Source of the DNA: Aeromonas enteropelogenes
Lineage (GTDB): Bacteria; Pseudomonadota; Gammaproteobacteria; Enterobacterales; Aeromonadaceae
Assembly (NCBI RefSeq): GCF_000819845.1
Contig: NZ_CDCG01000043.1
Span: 1-64,000 of the forward strand
DNA: 64,000 nt
Direction of reading: 5' to 3'
Part shown: in pieces, positions 18,065-28,741 of the stretch
How the letters are laid out: every line of letters starts with the position of its first letter
Numbering within the stretch: the stretch's first letter is position 1
Translations under genes and position numbers: made by a program
The notes under the pieces: generated by a model
Databases searched by the model: none
What the model was told of the DNA's origin: nothing
What the model saw: only the letters and a program-made list of their open reading frames with translations

Positions 18065-21000
18065 TCAGGGGTGCTGGGTGATCAGGCTATGGTTATCCAG
18101 CATGTTCTGCAGGATGTCGTGGGACGTTGTCCCCGTCAGACCCCAGTTACCGAGATCCACATCCTTCAAGGTGATCTGCTGGGTTACCTGGCCATCCCCG
18201 GCTGGCGAGACCGAGAGATTCACATTGCTGAGGCCATTGCTGCCGGCCGTCACCGAGGCCGAGAGGTGGCCAAGCAGGCCATCGACACTGTTGCTGCTGA
18301 CTCCGCTCAGCATGTCCGCCAGATCGATCCTGTCCCCCTCCTCCGGATGGAAGTCGGTGATGGTGTCGATGGCGGGCAGGCTGGCGCTCCCCTCATCCCC
18401 CTTCTGCCAGACGAAGAGATCACTGCCAGCCCCCCCGGTGAGGATGTCATTGCCCTGTCCACCCAGCAGGCGATCATCGCCGGAGGCACCGAACAACCAG
18501 TCCCCCTGAGCCGAGCCCAGCAGCTCATGGCCACTCTGGGTATGGATAGTGATGGTGTCGAGCTGGGTGCCAAGGGTGGTGCCACCCGCAGTGGACTCGG
18601 CGCTGACTCCCAGCACCTGATCCCCCGCCGTCAGGCCGCTCAGATAAAGCGGCACCGAGTGATCCCCGGGGATCAGCCAATCCCCCTGACCGTCGGCCTG
18701 ACCGACCATCTGGCCCTGTTCATCCTGTACCTGGGCGCTGCCCAGGCCGCTGATGCGAATGGCGAGCTCGCCGTCGACCGGGTTTACCACGCTGGCGTTG
18801 AGGCCAAGGGGGATCACCGCTCCCTGCAGGGCGATGATCTCGTGGGCTCCCACGGTCAGGGTCGGCATATCCGGCTCGGCCGTCACCGTGATGGGGACCT
18901 GATCCGTGTCGCTCATGGCGCCGCCAAGCCCGATGTTGCCCTGATCCGTGGTGGTGATGGTGAGGTTGTCCTGGCCCCAGAAATCCGCCGCAGGTTCATA
19001 GTGCAGCTGGCTGTCGAGTAGCTGGTTGATGTCGCTCAATGAGCCCACCAGGAGGATCTCGTTGCTGCCCGCCCCCTGCACCGAGACGGCGCCGGCGCTG
19101 CCCAGCAGGGTCAGGATGCCATGCTCGACCCGCAGCGCCATGGAGATGGGGGCACTGCCCGCATCCACATCCTTCACGCTGATGCCAGAGAGGGAGAGAG
19201 CGCCATCCTCTTTGACCGACAAACTGGCCGGCACCTGGTTGACCGGGGCATCGTTGACCGCCTGCACCTCGATGGGCAAGACATCGGTATCGCTCAGGGG
19301 CCCGCCACTGCCGGTGTTACCAAGATCATCGGTGACCATGGTAAGCCGATCCTGGCCATTGAAGTCTTGGACGCCTTGATAGGTCACACCACCACTGAGC
19401 AAGGCGTTAAGATCGGCCAGAGTGCCGGTCAGCACCAGGGAGCCGGTGCCATTGCCGACCACGGTCACCCCGCTGCCGGCCGGCAGGTTGAGGGTGCCGT
19501 GTTCGACCAAGAGGCGCACCTCGATGGGGCTGTTACCCGCATCCACATCCTTCACCTGCAGTCCCCGGATGACAAAGGGGGTATCCTCCTGCGCTACCTG
19601 GGGATCCGTCGGCAGTACATTGACCGGCGCATCGTTGACCGGGCTGATATCCAGATGGATGTTGCCGCCCACCTCGGGGCCGAGGGCGCCGTTGTCCAGA
19701 CTCTGGGCCGTCACCTTGAGATCCACAGTGCCATTGATGTCGTTGGTCACCAGCTCCACCGCATCGAGCTTGCCGCCATCCGTGGTGATCTGCCAGACGC
19801 CGCCCCCGAGATCCACCACCGTGCCGGCGATCCCGTTTGGCAGACGCACCTCTGCTCCATCGGGGACCCCTTCGATAGTCACGCGTACCTGCTCCGTCCC
19901 GTTTTCGTGCACATTGCCGGCACTGCCACCGGTGGCCTGGGTATCCCGGGTCTCCAGACCCAGGTTCAGGGTGATCACGTCCCCCTCCGTACCGCTCGCC
20001 TTGTCCTGAATATCGGCAACGATGGGATCCCCCACCGGGTTGACAGTGACGGTGAAGCTGCCGCGGGTTTCAAGGGGCAGAGTGAGCCCCTGATCCAGGG
20101 TAAAGGCGCTCAGGGTGAGATCCACGCTGCCGCTGAAATCCGCTGGCGGGATCAGGGTCAGTTTGGCGAAATCTGTGCCCACCGGCACCTGCCAGACGCC
20201 GCCGCCATTGTTGACCGCGGGGGCCGAGAGGGTGAAGCCATCGGGCACCCCTTTTATCTGCAGCGCCACTATCTGCTCGGAGCCGTCGTTGTCCACCAGG
20301 GCGGCATCGAAGCCTGCGAGGCTGACGCTGCCATCCTCATCACCTGTCACGTCGTGCACGGTGAGCGCCGCCGGATCATTGACCGGCTTGACCTCGAAAT
20401 TCACCTGGCCACTCCAGCTGCCGCGATCCGTGCCCGTGGTGGCGGTGTCGAGAATATCCACCGTCACCACGAGCGGCACCTGACCGCTGAAGTGCTCTTT
20501 GGGCACAAACACCAGCTCCTTGAGACCATTGGCATCCACCACCAGCGACTGGACGGAATTGCCGTTGCCATCGAGGAAGTGGCCGTACCTGGCATCGACG
20601 GTCACGGTCACCCGCTCCACCGTCTCGAGACCGCCATCGGTCACCGAAGGGCTGATATCGGCGAGTTTCACCGAAAGATCGAGGTGGATCTCGGTGTCTT
20701 CCAGATTGTCCGGCTGGCCGTCGCCGTTCACATCCTTCACATCCAGCTGCAGGCTCGGCATGCCATCACGACCACCGTTGACGTCCACCTCGGGGGTGAT
20801 GGAGAGCGACACGTCCTTCTCCACCACCTTGGTGTCGCCACTCACCGTATCCGTGTTGACCAACCGCACATTGAAATGCAGGCCATCACCGGCGTAGTCC
20901 TCTGGCAGGGTCAGGGTCAGGCTGTCAAGATCGCTCAGGCCATTAGGTAATTTGATCAGATACTCGCCGTTGACAAAGTCAAAGGTGAGCCCCTGCACAT

Positions 21001-24000
21001 TGACGCCGGCTGGCAAGCCGGTGATGACGATGCTGAGCTCGTCATCGCCGTTGTCCGTGTTGCCCAGGGTCGCCAGTTGCCTCAGCTGGGCGCCAAAATC
21101 GACGCTGTGGTCTTCGACACCCGTGATGGGTTTGGTGTTGTCAAAATCGATAGTCGCGGCCACCTGACTGCCGTTGCTCGCGACATGGAACTCGGCGCTG
21201 GTGTTGAGCTCCCGGTACACAGGCACACTGATATCCCCCTCGCCGTTGTCGCCAAGATCGATCACCCTGGCGCTGACCTTGAAGGTGACGGTACCGGTAA
21301 AACCGTCCGGCGCGTGCAGCGCATAGCTGCCAAGAGCGCTGTTCGGCACTGTCCAGTTGCCCTTGCCATCGCTGATGCCCCCCACCACCACAAAGCCCGG
21401 CGGCAAGTCGCTGATGACCAGATAGTCGATGACCTCACTGCTGCTGGGATCGAGATCCTCGAAGGTGAACACGTCCTTGAGCGGGATATCATGCCCGTCC
21501 TGGCTATCCAGCTGGCCGGTTTGTACCAGCTGGCCATCGGGCTCCACCACAGCCCGAATATCCACGTGCAGGGTGCCATCGATCACCTTCTGGGCCGTGG
21601 CACTGGAGTCCACATCATGCTGGGTGATGGTGACATGGCTCTGGATGCGGGTGTCCCTGTCGCTGTCTTCGGGGGGTTTGACCAACAGCTGGCCGCCATT
21701 GAGCAGGTTCTGCAGGTCGGCGTCGCTCAAGTCCACGGCACCACCGTTCACGGTTAACTGGGTATCCACTCCCCCGACCCGGATCCAGATTTCATAACCG
21801 GGTTCGATGCCGGAAAGGCTGAGGTGAGTGACATGCTCGGCGCTGTCGCTCAGGTCCGGATGCCAGTTCAGCACCACAAACTCATCTTCCAGACCATGGC
21901 TGGTCTTGGCATAGTCGCCGGCATCGATCTCGGGCTCCACCTTGATGGTGAGCGGCACATCGAAGCGCTTGTGATCCCCGTCATTCTCGGTCACTACCAC
22001 ATGACCGATAAGGTGTATATCGGCGGTGCTGTTGGGAGGCGGCTGGATCTGCAGATTGCCAAGGGATGACACATTCACCTGATAGAGGGGATTGCCCTGG
22101 CCATCGAGCCCGGCAAAGGTCAGGGTCAGCTCCTTGCCGCTGCCGTCAAACACCTTGGCCCCGGCCGGCAAGCCTTCCAGCACCAGGTTGAGGGTCTCCG
22201 AGGTGTCCAGCGGCGTGTCGACCTTCTCCCCTGACTCCAGCCGGAAGTCGAGCGGCGCCCGGCCATCTTCCTTGATGGTGATGGTGTAGCCGTCGCCCTC
22301 CTGGGTCCAGTCCGTGGTATTGAGATCAAAATGCGGTTTATCCACGACCCCGACCAGATCCACGTGCAGGCTCTGGCTACCGGTCTCCTTCTCGTTCACC
22401 ACGGTATGGGTCTGGCCGTTGGCATCGGTCAGGGTGGCGGTGTCCTTCACCACCCCCTTGATGGTCAGATCAAAATCGACGTTGCTGTTTTTTGGCGGCA
22501 ACAGCTTGAGGTCATTGATGCGATCGTAGGGCACCTCGTAGTAACCATTCGCATCCAGGGTCACCACTACCCCGCCCAGCAGCAGGGTGGCACCGGCGGG
22601 CAGGCCGCTGATACGCACAAACAGCTGCTCGGAGCCATCGGTTGTGTCCCCCAGATGGCCGAGCACTATCTTGCTACCAAGGTTGAGCTGGGTGTCTTCC
22701 TTGCCCTGGATCTCGCGCACGGTCAGCTTGGCGTCATCGGCGAGCGGATTGACGTTGATCACCACCTCCAGCGGATCGCCGAGGGCCGTCTCCTTGCCGG
22801 TCACCACCGGGGTCTTCTCCGTGCTCACCGGGGTCACCACCAGCTTGATGTCACCGCTGTAGTCCTTACCGGGCACCACGGTCACCTTGTTGATGTCGCC
22901 ACCGGCCACCGTATAGAGGCCATTCGCCCCCGGAGTGAGCACCTTACCGTTCAGGGTCAGAGCCCCTTGGCCGGAGGCCCACTCGATCTGGTAGCTCAGG
23001 GTCTCGGAGCCATCGATGTCGGTGAGGTTGGCATGCACGTTGAGAGCAACGCCACTGTCATCCTCATTGATGCTGTAATGCTTGTCGCTACTGCCATCCC
23101 ATACCGGCTTGTCGGCAATGCCCTGTACCGTGATGTCTAGGTTGCCGTTTAGCACCGGAGGCTTGCTCCCCTCAGTGACACCTACCTGCAACTTGACCGG
23201 GAAACTCAACGGACTGCCTCCGTTGTTGTAGCTCGAGTAGTCGTGGTTTGGCACGAAGGTGACACCGGTGAGCTGGAACTTGTCATCGGTGTTGGCCACC
23301 ACCACCATGGCCGCGGGCGGCACCTGATACCAGGTCTTGCCACCCTGGGTGATAGTGGTCAGTGCGACGCCGTTAAAATAGAAGGTGCCCTGGGCATTGG
23401 CAGGCGCCTGGATAAGCAACTGCTCCACATGTTCGCCCCTATCAAAATCGCCGATATCGAGCGCCATGTTGATGGAGATCCCCTGGCCCGGATCGCTCGC
23501 CCCAGCATCCTCCTGGCCGGTGACCGCGCTCACGGTGAGCTTGCCAGCCTCGTCCTTGATGGTCAGGGTCAATACCCCATCATCGGTGTCCCCATCCCCA
23601 TCCACCAGATGGAACGCTATCTGCTGCACCAGGGTACTGTTGCTGTGATCGATGCCGGATTTCGCAGTGAAGCTGTAGTTACCCTCAGCCTTGATCACCA
23701 GGGTACCGATGATTTGCCCCGTACTGTCGGTAACCGCAATGGTGGTGTTACCGCTGGCGGCGATGGGGTGTTCGGTGCCATTGATGGTCACCGATCTCAC
23801 CACCGCATCGTCCGCCCCCTCACTGGCGGGGGCCAGAAGATCGCCGGTCACTTTCGCACCTTCATACAGGGTCTTGCTCGCATCCACGGCCACGGGAACA
23901 TCGTCCTGCACGCTCACATGGCCAATCACTTCGGCACTGAGGTCCCCGTCACTGTCCCGCGCCTGCAATGGCAGCTGGATATCCAGCAGATCCTTGCCCT

Positions 24001-27000
24001 GGACACTGTGATCCAGATTGCCGGTGAGCTCGAAGGTGTAGCGGCCGGACACATCCAGGGTCAGCTTGAAGATGAGCTTGCCTGCGCTGTCCTTGCCAAG
24101 GTAGACACCCGGCTGGCTGTCTGCGCCCAGGGTGACCGCCTTGCCCCCCGACGTGAGGGTATTGAGGGCGTTGAAGCGGGCCACATCCAGTTGCAGGGAG
24201 GCAACCCTGTCACTCCCGGCGGCGATCGTCACTTGGCCGATGGCAACCTCTCCCGTGCCTGACGGGCTGGTGCCCCCATGCTGGCCACTCCCCCCGTTGA
24301 GATCCGACTCCTTGACGGTCACCCCCTCAATGGCGCTAATGACGGGATCGGCGGCATCGGTGATCACGGCGGTGGTGCTGCCGGTGATCACCGAGCCATC
24401 GCTGTCGGTGACCTGTACCGGCAGGGTCAGATTGAGAGTGTCGCTCGTCTTGTGATCCAGGCTGGTATGGACCGTCACCTGATACGCCAGGGTAGCCTCG
24501 GTATGGGCTTCGATGCGCCCCGGCACGCTCGGCAGGGTCACGCTCAGCACCAGGGAGCCGCTGGCGGTGACCGCCTGGAAGCTGTGGCCGTTGCTGCCCG
24601 GCACCTCTTGCCAGGTGAGCGTCTCCCCGTTGTGGGTCATGGCCTTGCCGCTCGCATCCACCACCTGGCCAGCGAGCGTCAGCCGCACATCCGTCACGGG
24701 ATCGGAATCCGCCTTGATGGTCAGGGTCCCGCTGGCATGTTGATCGTCGCCGGTCTGGTTGCTGGCGGCACCATCGAAGCGCCCCTCGCTCAGAGTCACG
24801 CCGGTGAGATTCAGGGTTGGATTGTCCCCTTCCGCAATGGTGACGTTGAGGGTGCCCGTGGTGCTGTCGTTGTTGCCAGATCCCTTGTCGCTATCAATGA
24901 CATTGACCTTGAATGGCAGCTCGGTGGCGTTGCCACCGCTCTGATGTACCCCTTCGAACAGGGTCACCTTGTAGTCGAAACCGTTGCTAGTGGCGTTGTC
25001 GAGCTTGCCAACCAGTTCCACCTGCAACACCTCAATGCGCTGACCAGCCACCTCCACATAACCCTTAAGGATCTGACTGCCCGGGATGGCAGGATCCCCA
25101 TCCACCAGTTCGTATTTCACCGGCTGACCCAGGGCTGTCAACGCCGGTTGTTCGGAAGGATCGGCAAACGACACCTCGCTCACCCGATCCGAACCGGCGC
25201 TGATCTGAAACTGGCCCGTGCCGGTGAGAGGATTGTGACCATCGAGGTTGCCCTCATCCAGGCTGACGCCGCTACCCGCGACAAAGGCGGGGGCACCACC
25301 ATCCTTGATGACCAGTGGCAACTGGGTAGAGACCCTGTCGCCATCTTTATCCGTGAGCGTCACCGCCAGCGGCAGATCCAACGACTCGTTGCCCTGATGA
25401 TCCAGCTCGCCGCTCAGGGTGACTTTGCTGGTGACGCTCCAGTTGCCATTGTTCTCCACCAGATCGAGCTCGGCCCGCAATACCTCGCGACCGTCCGCAC
25501 TGGTGCCCACCAGATCGCCGTTGGCATCCAGGGTGAAGGTGACTGGACTGCCGTGGCTGCTGTACTTGCCATCCAAAGTGCTCTGGATCGCCGAGAGGTC
25601 GAACTTCAGGCTGCTCGCATCAAGCGCATCTGAGCCATGGCTTACGGTAAAGCTCATGGTGCTGACGGCGGCGGCCTCCCCTTGCGCCATCTCTGTGATG
25701 GCGGTGCCGGTCACGGCGCTGATGACCGGATTGGCCCCGTCACCGATGGCGACGCTCAAGCTGGAGGAGACGGTATCACCGTCGCTGTCGAGCAGGGTAA
25801 ACGCGGCTTTAAGCAGGCTGTCAGCACTACCCTGATCGAGCGGCTGATGGAGGGTGAAGTTATATTTGCCGTCGTTGCCAAGAGTGAGGGTGAACACCAG
25901 CTGGCCATCCGGCGTGCGCCCTTCGATAAGGTGATCGGCCACCGTAACGGCCACACTCTGCTTGCCGGAGGTCAACCCCTGCAGCCCGGGCTGGCTGGCA
26001 TCGAAGGTAATGCTGCTGAGCGGATCGCTGCCCGCAGTGATATTGAGATCCCCCGAAAGGGTCTGGGCCGCGCTCCAGTCGCTGTCTTCCGTCAAGGTCA
26101 GGGTGACCGGATCGACCAGGGGCAACACACCATCCGTGATATGAATATTGAGGGTGCCGAGGTTGCTCTTGTCTCCGTCAAAGTCGCTGCCCTGCACCTG
26201 CAATCCCAGGTTGACGCTGTTGGTACCCACCGGCTGATCCAGCACGCCATCGAGCGTGAGATGGTACTTGCCATCGAGATCCAGGGTAACGGTCAATATG
26301 CTCTTGCCCCCCGCATCGAAGAGGGTAATAACGTTGCCGCTCACCTGGTAACTGGTCGGCTTGCCGCCGCTGGTGAGGCCGTCGAGCCTGGGTTGGCTTG
26401 CCTCGAAGTTGAGGGACACCAGGCGATCGCTGCCCACATTGACCGGCAGCTGACCATCCAGAGTCTGACCTGCCGACCCCTCTTGCAGCGTCACACCACT
26501 GTCGATGCCAAGACTCGGGTCGACACCATCGTTGACGGTCACTACCAGATCGGCGCGGGTCTCGTCCCCATCTATCTCTTTGGCCGACACGGTGAGCCCC
26601 AATGAGAGCGCATCGCTCCCCTGATGATCCAGCGGGTCGGTCAGGGAGACGGTCACAGTGCCATCGACATCGCTGCCGGACTGACTGGCGCTCAGCTCGG
26701 CCTTGAGCACCTCGACCCGCTTGCCATTGCCATCCAGGTAGTAGCCGGTCAGCAGGCGATCCCCGGAAAATTCAAAGGTGAGAGCATGGCCGTCGCTGCT
26801 CATGCCGCTGCCGTTGAGGCGCGTCAGGGTATCGCCCTGATTGGCGAAGATGACAGAGTCCGCCAGCAGGGGGTCGGCCTGGTGACCAACCACAAAGTGG
26901 CTCTGCCCCACCACGGCCCCGGCGTCGGTAAAGGCATCCTCGGTCAGGGTGATGGATGGCAGGGTAAAATCGGGGGGCGTGCTGTCCACCAGATTGACAT

Positions 27001-28741
27001 CAAGGGTGGCGCGAACCAGATCCCCGTCGCTGTCGCGATACTCGAGGTTGAAAGGCAGGCTCAGGTTGTCCTGGCCGTGATCCAGGCTCTGGTTCCAGAC
27101 GATGCGATAGCTGCCGTCATTGGCCAACGTCAGAGTAAAGACGGTGACCCCGGCGGCACTGGCCGTGAGGGTCTGGCCGCTGGTCTGATAGCTCAGGGGT
27201 GAGCCATGGCTGCTGAGGCCAAGTCCCTCAAGGGCGCTCTGACCGACGGCAAACCCGACCTGCAGGTTGCCATCCAGGCCGGCGCCGGTATGCAGGGAGC
27301 CGGTGGCGCTGACGGGCCCTTTGGCCAGTTCCGCCTCGGAAAGAGTCAGGGTATCGCTCTGCCCGATAAGGGGAGCACCATCTATCACCCGGTTTCCCGC
27401 CAGATCGGTCACCTCGGCGCGCACCTCATAGGATCCGGTAATGCCGGAGAGATCCAAGCCCGCGAGTTGCCAGCGCCCGTCACTGTCCACCAGGGCGCTG
27501 CCGCTCAAAAGCGTCTCGCCACTCTGGCCGATGAGGGTGATGGTGACGCTTTGACCGGCTTCCACTTCCGTGGTGGTTCCGCTCAGGGTGACACCGCCCT
27601 GACCCAGAATAAGCCCCGTGTCGAGATCGTCGATATCGATGCCGGCCCGGGTGTCGACGGTCACGGTCAGGGTATCGCTGGCCCGGTTGCCGGCGATGTC
27701 CACCGCATTGACCTCAAAGGTATGCTCGCCATCGGCCAGAGTATTGGGGATCTGGTACTGCCAGTTGCCCGCCGCATCTACTGTCAGCACGGTGAGTACA
27801 TTGCCGCCAAGAGAGAGAGTCACGGTAGCGCCGGGCTCCCCCTTGCCTTGCAACAGTGGCGTATTGTCGCGAGTCAGATCGTCGGTCTGGCTGGCGCCCG
27901 TGTCACTCTCGTCCGCCAGATCCAGGGTAATGGTGGTGATGGTATCGAGCAGAGTCTGGCCGAGATCGCTGGCACGGTTGCCCGATACATCCTGGGTGTC
28001 CGCCTGTATGGTGAGCGGGCCATCCACCAGCTTGCCGGTCAGATCGCCAAAGTTGGCCTCCCAGACCAACCCGGGCAGTACAACCGTGGTCACCGTCAGC
28101 GAGTTACCCGCCTGATCAGTCAGGGTCACGGTCACCGGCTGGCCGACCTCTACGTCGTCCACCGTACCGCGGATGATGACCCCGGTCGCCTCGGCGCCGT
28201 TGATGATGTTGTCGTCGGTCTGGGGTTCTGTGATGGTGATGGCCGCGAAGAAATCGCGCGCCTCGGAAAAAAGCAGCTCATCGGTCGCAATACTGGCCCC
28301 ATGATCCGTATCGAATCCGGCCTCGGCCAGGGTGGCATCATTGATGCGATCGACGATGACGAAGCCACCCTGGCTGGAGCCGGCAACCCCACCTGCGTTG
28401 CCAGCCCCTGCGGCGGCATTGCCCGCGGCCGTCTCCTGAAACTGTTGCGTCGGGTCTATCCCCTGACGAATGGCCTCTTGCAACGAAGCGAGATCCGGAT
28501 CCAGCGGCTGCTCGTTGCCATTGACTGCGGCGGCGTCGGCACTGGCCTGTGCCTCAGGCTCTGCTGGCACTTCGGGGTCGGCCATCTCGACCTGCGCCCC
28601 TTGCGCCGTTTGCAGGCGATCACCGGGAACCAGCGCCATCCCGGCCTTGGCTGGTGTGACAGAACCATCTGCACTGATGACAAACGCGGGGCCCTCGACT
28701 CGAGCGATCACCGTGGATTTTTCAATTTGCAACTCTGCCAT
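18065..28741 (-). CDS. Giant LapA-like type I-secreted RTX adhesin
   Basis: A 3558-residue surface adhesin. Residues 1-110 form a LapA-type retention module with a TAAG motif at 104-107, the site cut by LapG-type periplasmic proteases. Residues about 165-463 hold three Ig-like repeats. About nine T1SS-143-type repeats of about 140 residues occupy 464-1730. A long series of VCBS/cadherin-like domains runs to about 3400, including two near-copies beginning AP.N near the end. The last 154 residues have RTX nonapeptides (GGQGNDILTGGAGSDLF) and a C-terminal secretion signal. By analogy the protein stays plugged in an outer-membrane TolC-like pore and drives biofilm adhesion until c-di-GMP falls and the protease releases it. 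Start 28741 follows GGAGGTG; an upstream in-frame start is less likely. No ABC exporter, LapD or LapG gene lies in the window. Confidence 0.93.
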   Translation of the reverse strand: MAELQIEKSTVIARVEGPAFVISADGSVTPAKAGMALVPGDRLQTAQGAQVEMADPEVPAEPEAQASADAAAVNGNEQPLDPDLASLQEAIRQGIDPTQQFQETAAGNAAAGAGNAGGVAGSSQGGFVIVDRINDATLAEAGFDTDHGASIATDELLFSEARDFFAAITITEPQTDDNIINGAEATGVIIRGTVDDVEVGQPVTVTLTDQAGNSLTVTTVVLPGLVWEANFGDLTGKLVDGPLTIQADTQDVSGNRASDLGQTLLDTITTITLDLADESDTGASQTDDLTRDNTPLLQGKGEPGATVTLSLGGNVLTVLTVDAAGNWQYQIPNTLADGEHTFEVNAVDIAGNRASDTLTVTVDTRAGIDIDDLDTGLILGQGGVTLSGTTTEVEAGQSVTITLIGQSGETLLSGSALVDSDGRWQLAGLDLSGITGSYEVRAEVTDLAGNRVIDGAPLIGQSDTLTLSEAELAKGPVSATGSLHTGAGLDGNLQVGFAVGQSALEGLGLSSHGSPLSYQTSGQTLTASAAGVTVFTLTLANDGSYRIVWNQSLDHGQDNLSLPFNLEYRDSDGDLVRATLDVNLVDSTPPDFTLPSITLTEDAFTDAGAVVGQSHFVVGHQADPLLADSVIFANQGDTLTRLNGSGMSSDGHALTFEFSGDRLLTGYYLDGNGKRVEVLKAELSASQSGSDVDGTVTVSLTDPLDHQGSDALSLGLTVSAKEIDGDETRADLVVTVNDGVDPSLGIDSGVTLQEGSAGQTLDGQLPVNVGSDRLVSLNFEASQPRLDGLTSGGKPTSYQVSGNVITLFDAGGKSILTVTLDLDGKYHLTLDGVLDQPVGTNSVNLGLQVQGSDFDGDKSNLGTLNIHITDGVLPLVDPVTLTLTEDSDWSAAQTLSGDLNITAGSDPLSSITFDASQPGLQGLTSGKQSVAVTVADHLIEGRTPDGQLVFTLTLGNDGKYNFTLHQPLDQGSADSLLKAAFTLLDSDGDTVSSSLSVAIGDGANPVISAVTGTAITEMAQGEAAAVSTMSFTVSHGSDALDASSLKFDLSAIQSTLDGKYSSHGSPVTFTLDANGDLVGTSADGREVLRAELDLVENNGNWSVTSKVTLSGELDHQGNESLDLPLAVTLTDKDGDRVSTQLPLVIKDGGAPAFVAGSGVSLDEGNLDGHNPLTGTGQFQISAGSDRVSEVSFADPSEQPALTALGQPVKYELVDGDPAIPGSQILKGYVEVAGQRIEVLQVELVGKLDNATSNGFDYKVTLFEGVHQSGGNATELPFKVNVIDSDKGSGNNDSTTGTLNVTIAEGDNPTLNLTGVTLSEGRFDGAASNQTGDDQHASGTLTIKADSDPVTDVRLTLAGQVVDASGKAMTHNGETLTWQEVPGSNGHSFQAVTASGSLVLSVTLPSVPGRIEAHTEATLAYQVTVHTSLDHKTSDTLNLTLPVQVTDSDGSVITGSTTAVITDAADPVISAIEGVTVKESDLNGGSGQHGGTSPSGTGEVAIGQVTIAAGSDRVASLQLDVARFNALNTLTSGGKAVTLGADSQPGVYLGKDSAGKLIFKLTLDVSGRYTFELTGNLDHSVQGKDLLDIQLPLQARDSDGDLSAEVIGHVSVQDDVPVAVDASKTLYEGAKVTGDLLAPASEGADDAVVRSVTINGTEHPIAASGNTTIAVTDSTGQIIGTLVIKAEGNYSFTAKSGIDHSNSTLVQQIAFHLVDGDGDTDDGVLTLTIKDEAGKLTVSAVTGQEDAGASDPGQGISINMALDIGDFDRGEHVEQLLIQAPANAQGTFYFNGVALTTITQGGKTWYQVPPAAMVVVANTDDKFQLTGVTFVPNHDYSSYNNGGSPLSFPVKLQVGVTEGSKPPVLNGNLDITVQGIADKPVWDGSSDKHYSINEDDSGVALNVHANLTDIDGSETLSYQIEWASGQGALTLNGKVLTPGANGLYTVAGGDINKVTVVPGKDYSGDIKLVVTPVSTEKTPVVTGKETALGDPLEVVINVNPLADDAKLTVREIQGKEDTQLNLGSKIVLGHLGDTTDGSEQLFVRISGLPAGATLLLGGVVVTLDANGYYEVPYDRINDLKLLPPKNSNVDFDLTIKGVVKDTATLTDANGQTHTVVNEKETGSQSLHVDLVGVVDKPHFDLNTTDWTQEGDGYTITIKEDGRAPLDFRLESGEKVDTPLDTSETLNLVLEGLPAGAKVFDGSGKELTLTFAGLDGQGNPLYQVNVSSLGNLQIQPPPNSTADIHLIGHVVVTENDGDHKRFDVPLTIKVEPEIDAGDYAKTSHGLEDEFVVLNWHPDLSDSAEHVTHLSLSGIEPGYEIWIRVGGVDTQLTVNGGAVDLSDADLQNLLNGGQLLVKPPEDSDRDTRIQSHVTITQHDVDSSATAQKVIDGTLHVDIRAVVEPDGQLVQTGQLDSQDGHDIPLKDVFTFEDLDPSSSEVIDYLVISDLPPGFVVVGGISDGKGNWTVPNSALGSYALHAPDGFTGTVTFKVSARVIDLGDNGEGDISVPVYRELNTSAEFHVASNGSQVAATIDFDNTKPITGVEDHSVDFGAQLRQLATLGNTDNGDDELSIVITGLPAGVNVQGLTFDFVNGEYLIKLPNGLSDLDSLTLTLPEDYAGDGLHFNVRLVNTDTVSGDTKVVEKDVSLSITPEVDVNGGRDGMPSLQLDVKDVNGDGQPDNLEDTEIHLDLSVKLADISPSVTDGGLETVERVTVTVDARYGHFLDGNGNSVQSLVVDANGLKELVFVPKEHFSGQVPLVVTVDILDTATTGTDRGSWSGQVNFEVKPVNDPAALTVHDVTGDEDGSVSLAGFDAALVDNDGSEQIVALQIKGVPDGFTLSAPAVNNGGGVWQVPVGTDFAKLTLIPPADFSGSVDLTLSAFTLDQGLTLPLETRGSFTVTVNPVGDPIVADIQDKASGTEGDVITLNLGLETRDTQATGGSAGNVHENGTEQVRVTIEGVPDGAEVRLPNGIAGTVVDLGGGVWQITTDGGKLDAVELVTNDINGTVDLKVTAQSLDNGALGPEVGGNIHLDISPVNDAPVNVLPTDPQVAQEDTPFVIRGLQVKDVDAGNSPIEVRLLVEHGTLNLPAGSGVTVVGNGTGSLVLTGTLADLNALLSGGVTYQGVQDFNGQDRLTMVTDDLGNTGSGGPLSDTDVLPIEVQAVNDAPVNQVPASLSVKEDGALSLSGISVKDVDAGSAPISMALRVEHGILTLLGSAGAVSVQGAGSNEILLVGSLSDINQLLDSQLHYEPAADFWGQDNLTITTTDQGNIGLGGAMSDTDQVPITVTAEPDMPTLTVGAHEIIALQGAVIPLGLNASVVNPVDGELAIRISGLGSAQVQDEQGQMVGQADGQGDWLIPGDHSVPLYLSGLTAGDQVLGVSAESTAGGTTLGTQLDTITIHTQSGHELLGSAQGDWLFGASGDDRLLGGQGNDILTGGAGSDLFVWQKGDEGSASLPAIDTITDFHPEEGDRIDLADMLSGVSSNSVDGLLGHLSASVTAGSNGLSNVNLSVSPAGDGQVTQQITLKDVDLGNWGLTGTTSHDILQNMLDNHSLITQHP
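23545..27352 (-). repeat. Array of about nine T1SS-143-type protein repeats in the adhesin
   Basis: Coding repeats of roughly 420 bp. Each unit opens with a short strand ending in LTE or LSEG, has a G/D-rich centre (VNVGSDRLVSLNF-like) and closes with xDSDGD and a final xxDGxxP. Units are divergent in sequence, so they are domain repeats rather than recent duplications. Confidence 0.75.
28421..28432 (-). other. Codons of the predicted LapG-type cleavage motif TAAG
   Basis: ACG GCC GCG GGC on the minus strand encodes Thr-Ala-Ala-Gly at residues 104-107 of the adhesin. The place, just after the retention module and before the repeats, matches Pseudomonas fluorescens LapA, where the cut falls between the two alanines at residues 108-109. 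Confidence 0.7.

Noticed and set aside
19121-20950. A 609-codon open frame, and others up to 530 codons, antisense to the adhesin gene
   Set aside because: They mirror the repeat-rich adhesin coding sequence, are rich in H/Q/I/D from codon complementarity, and have no ribosome-binding sites or domains.
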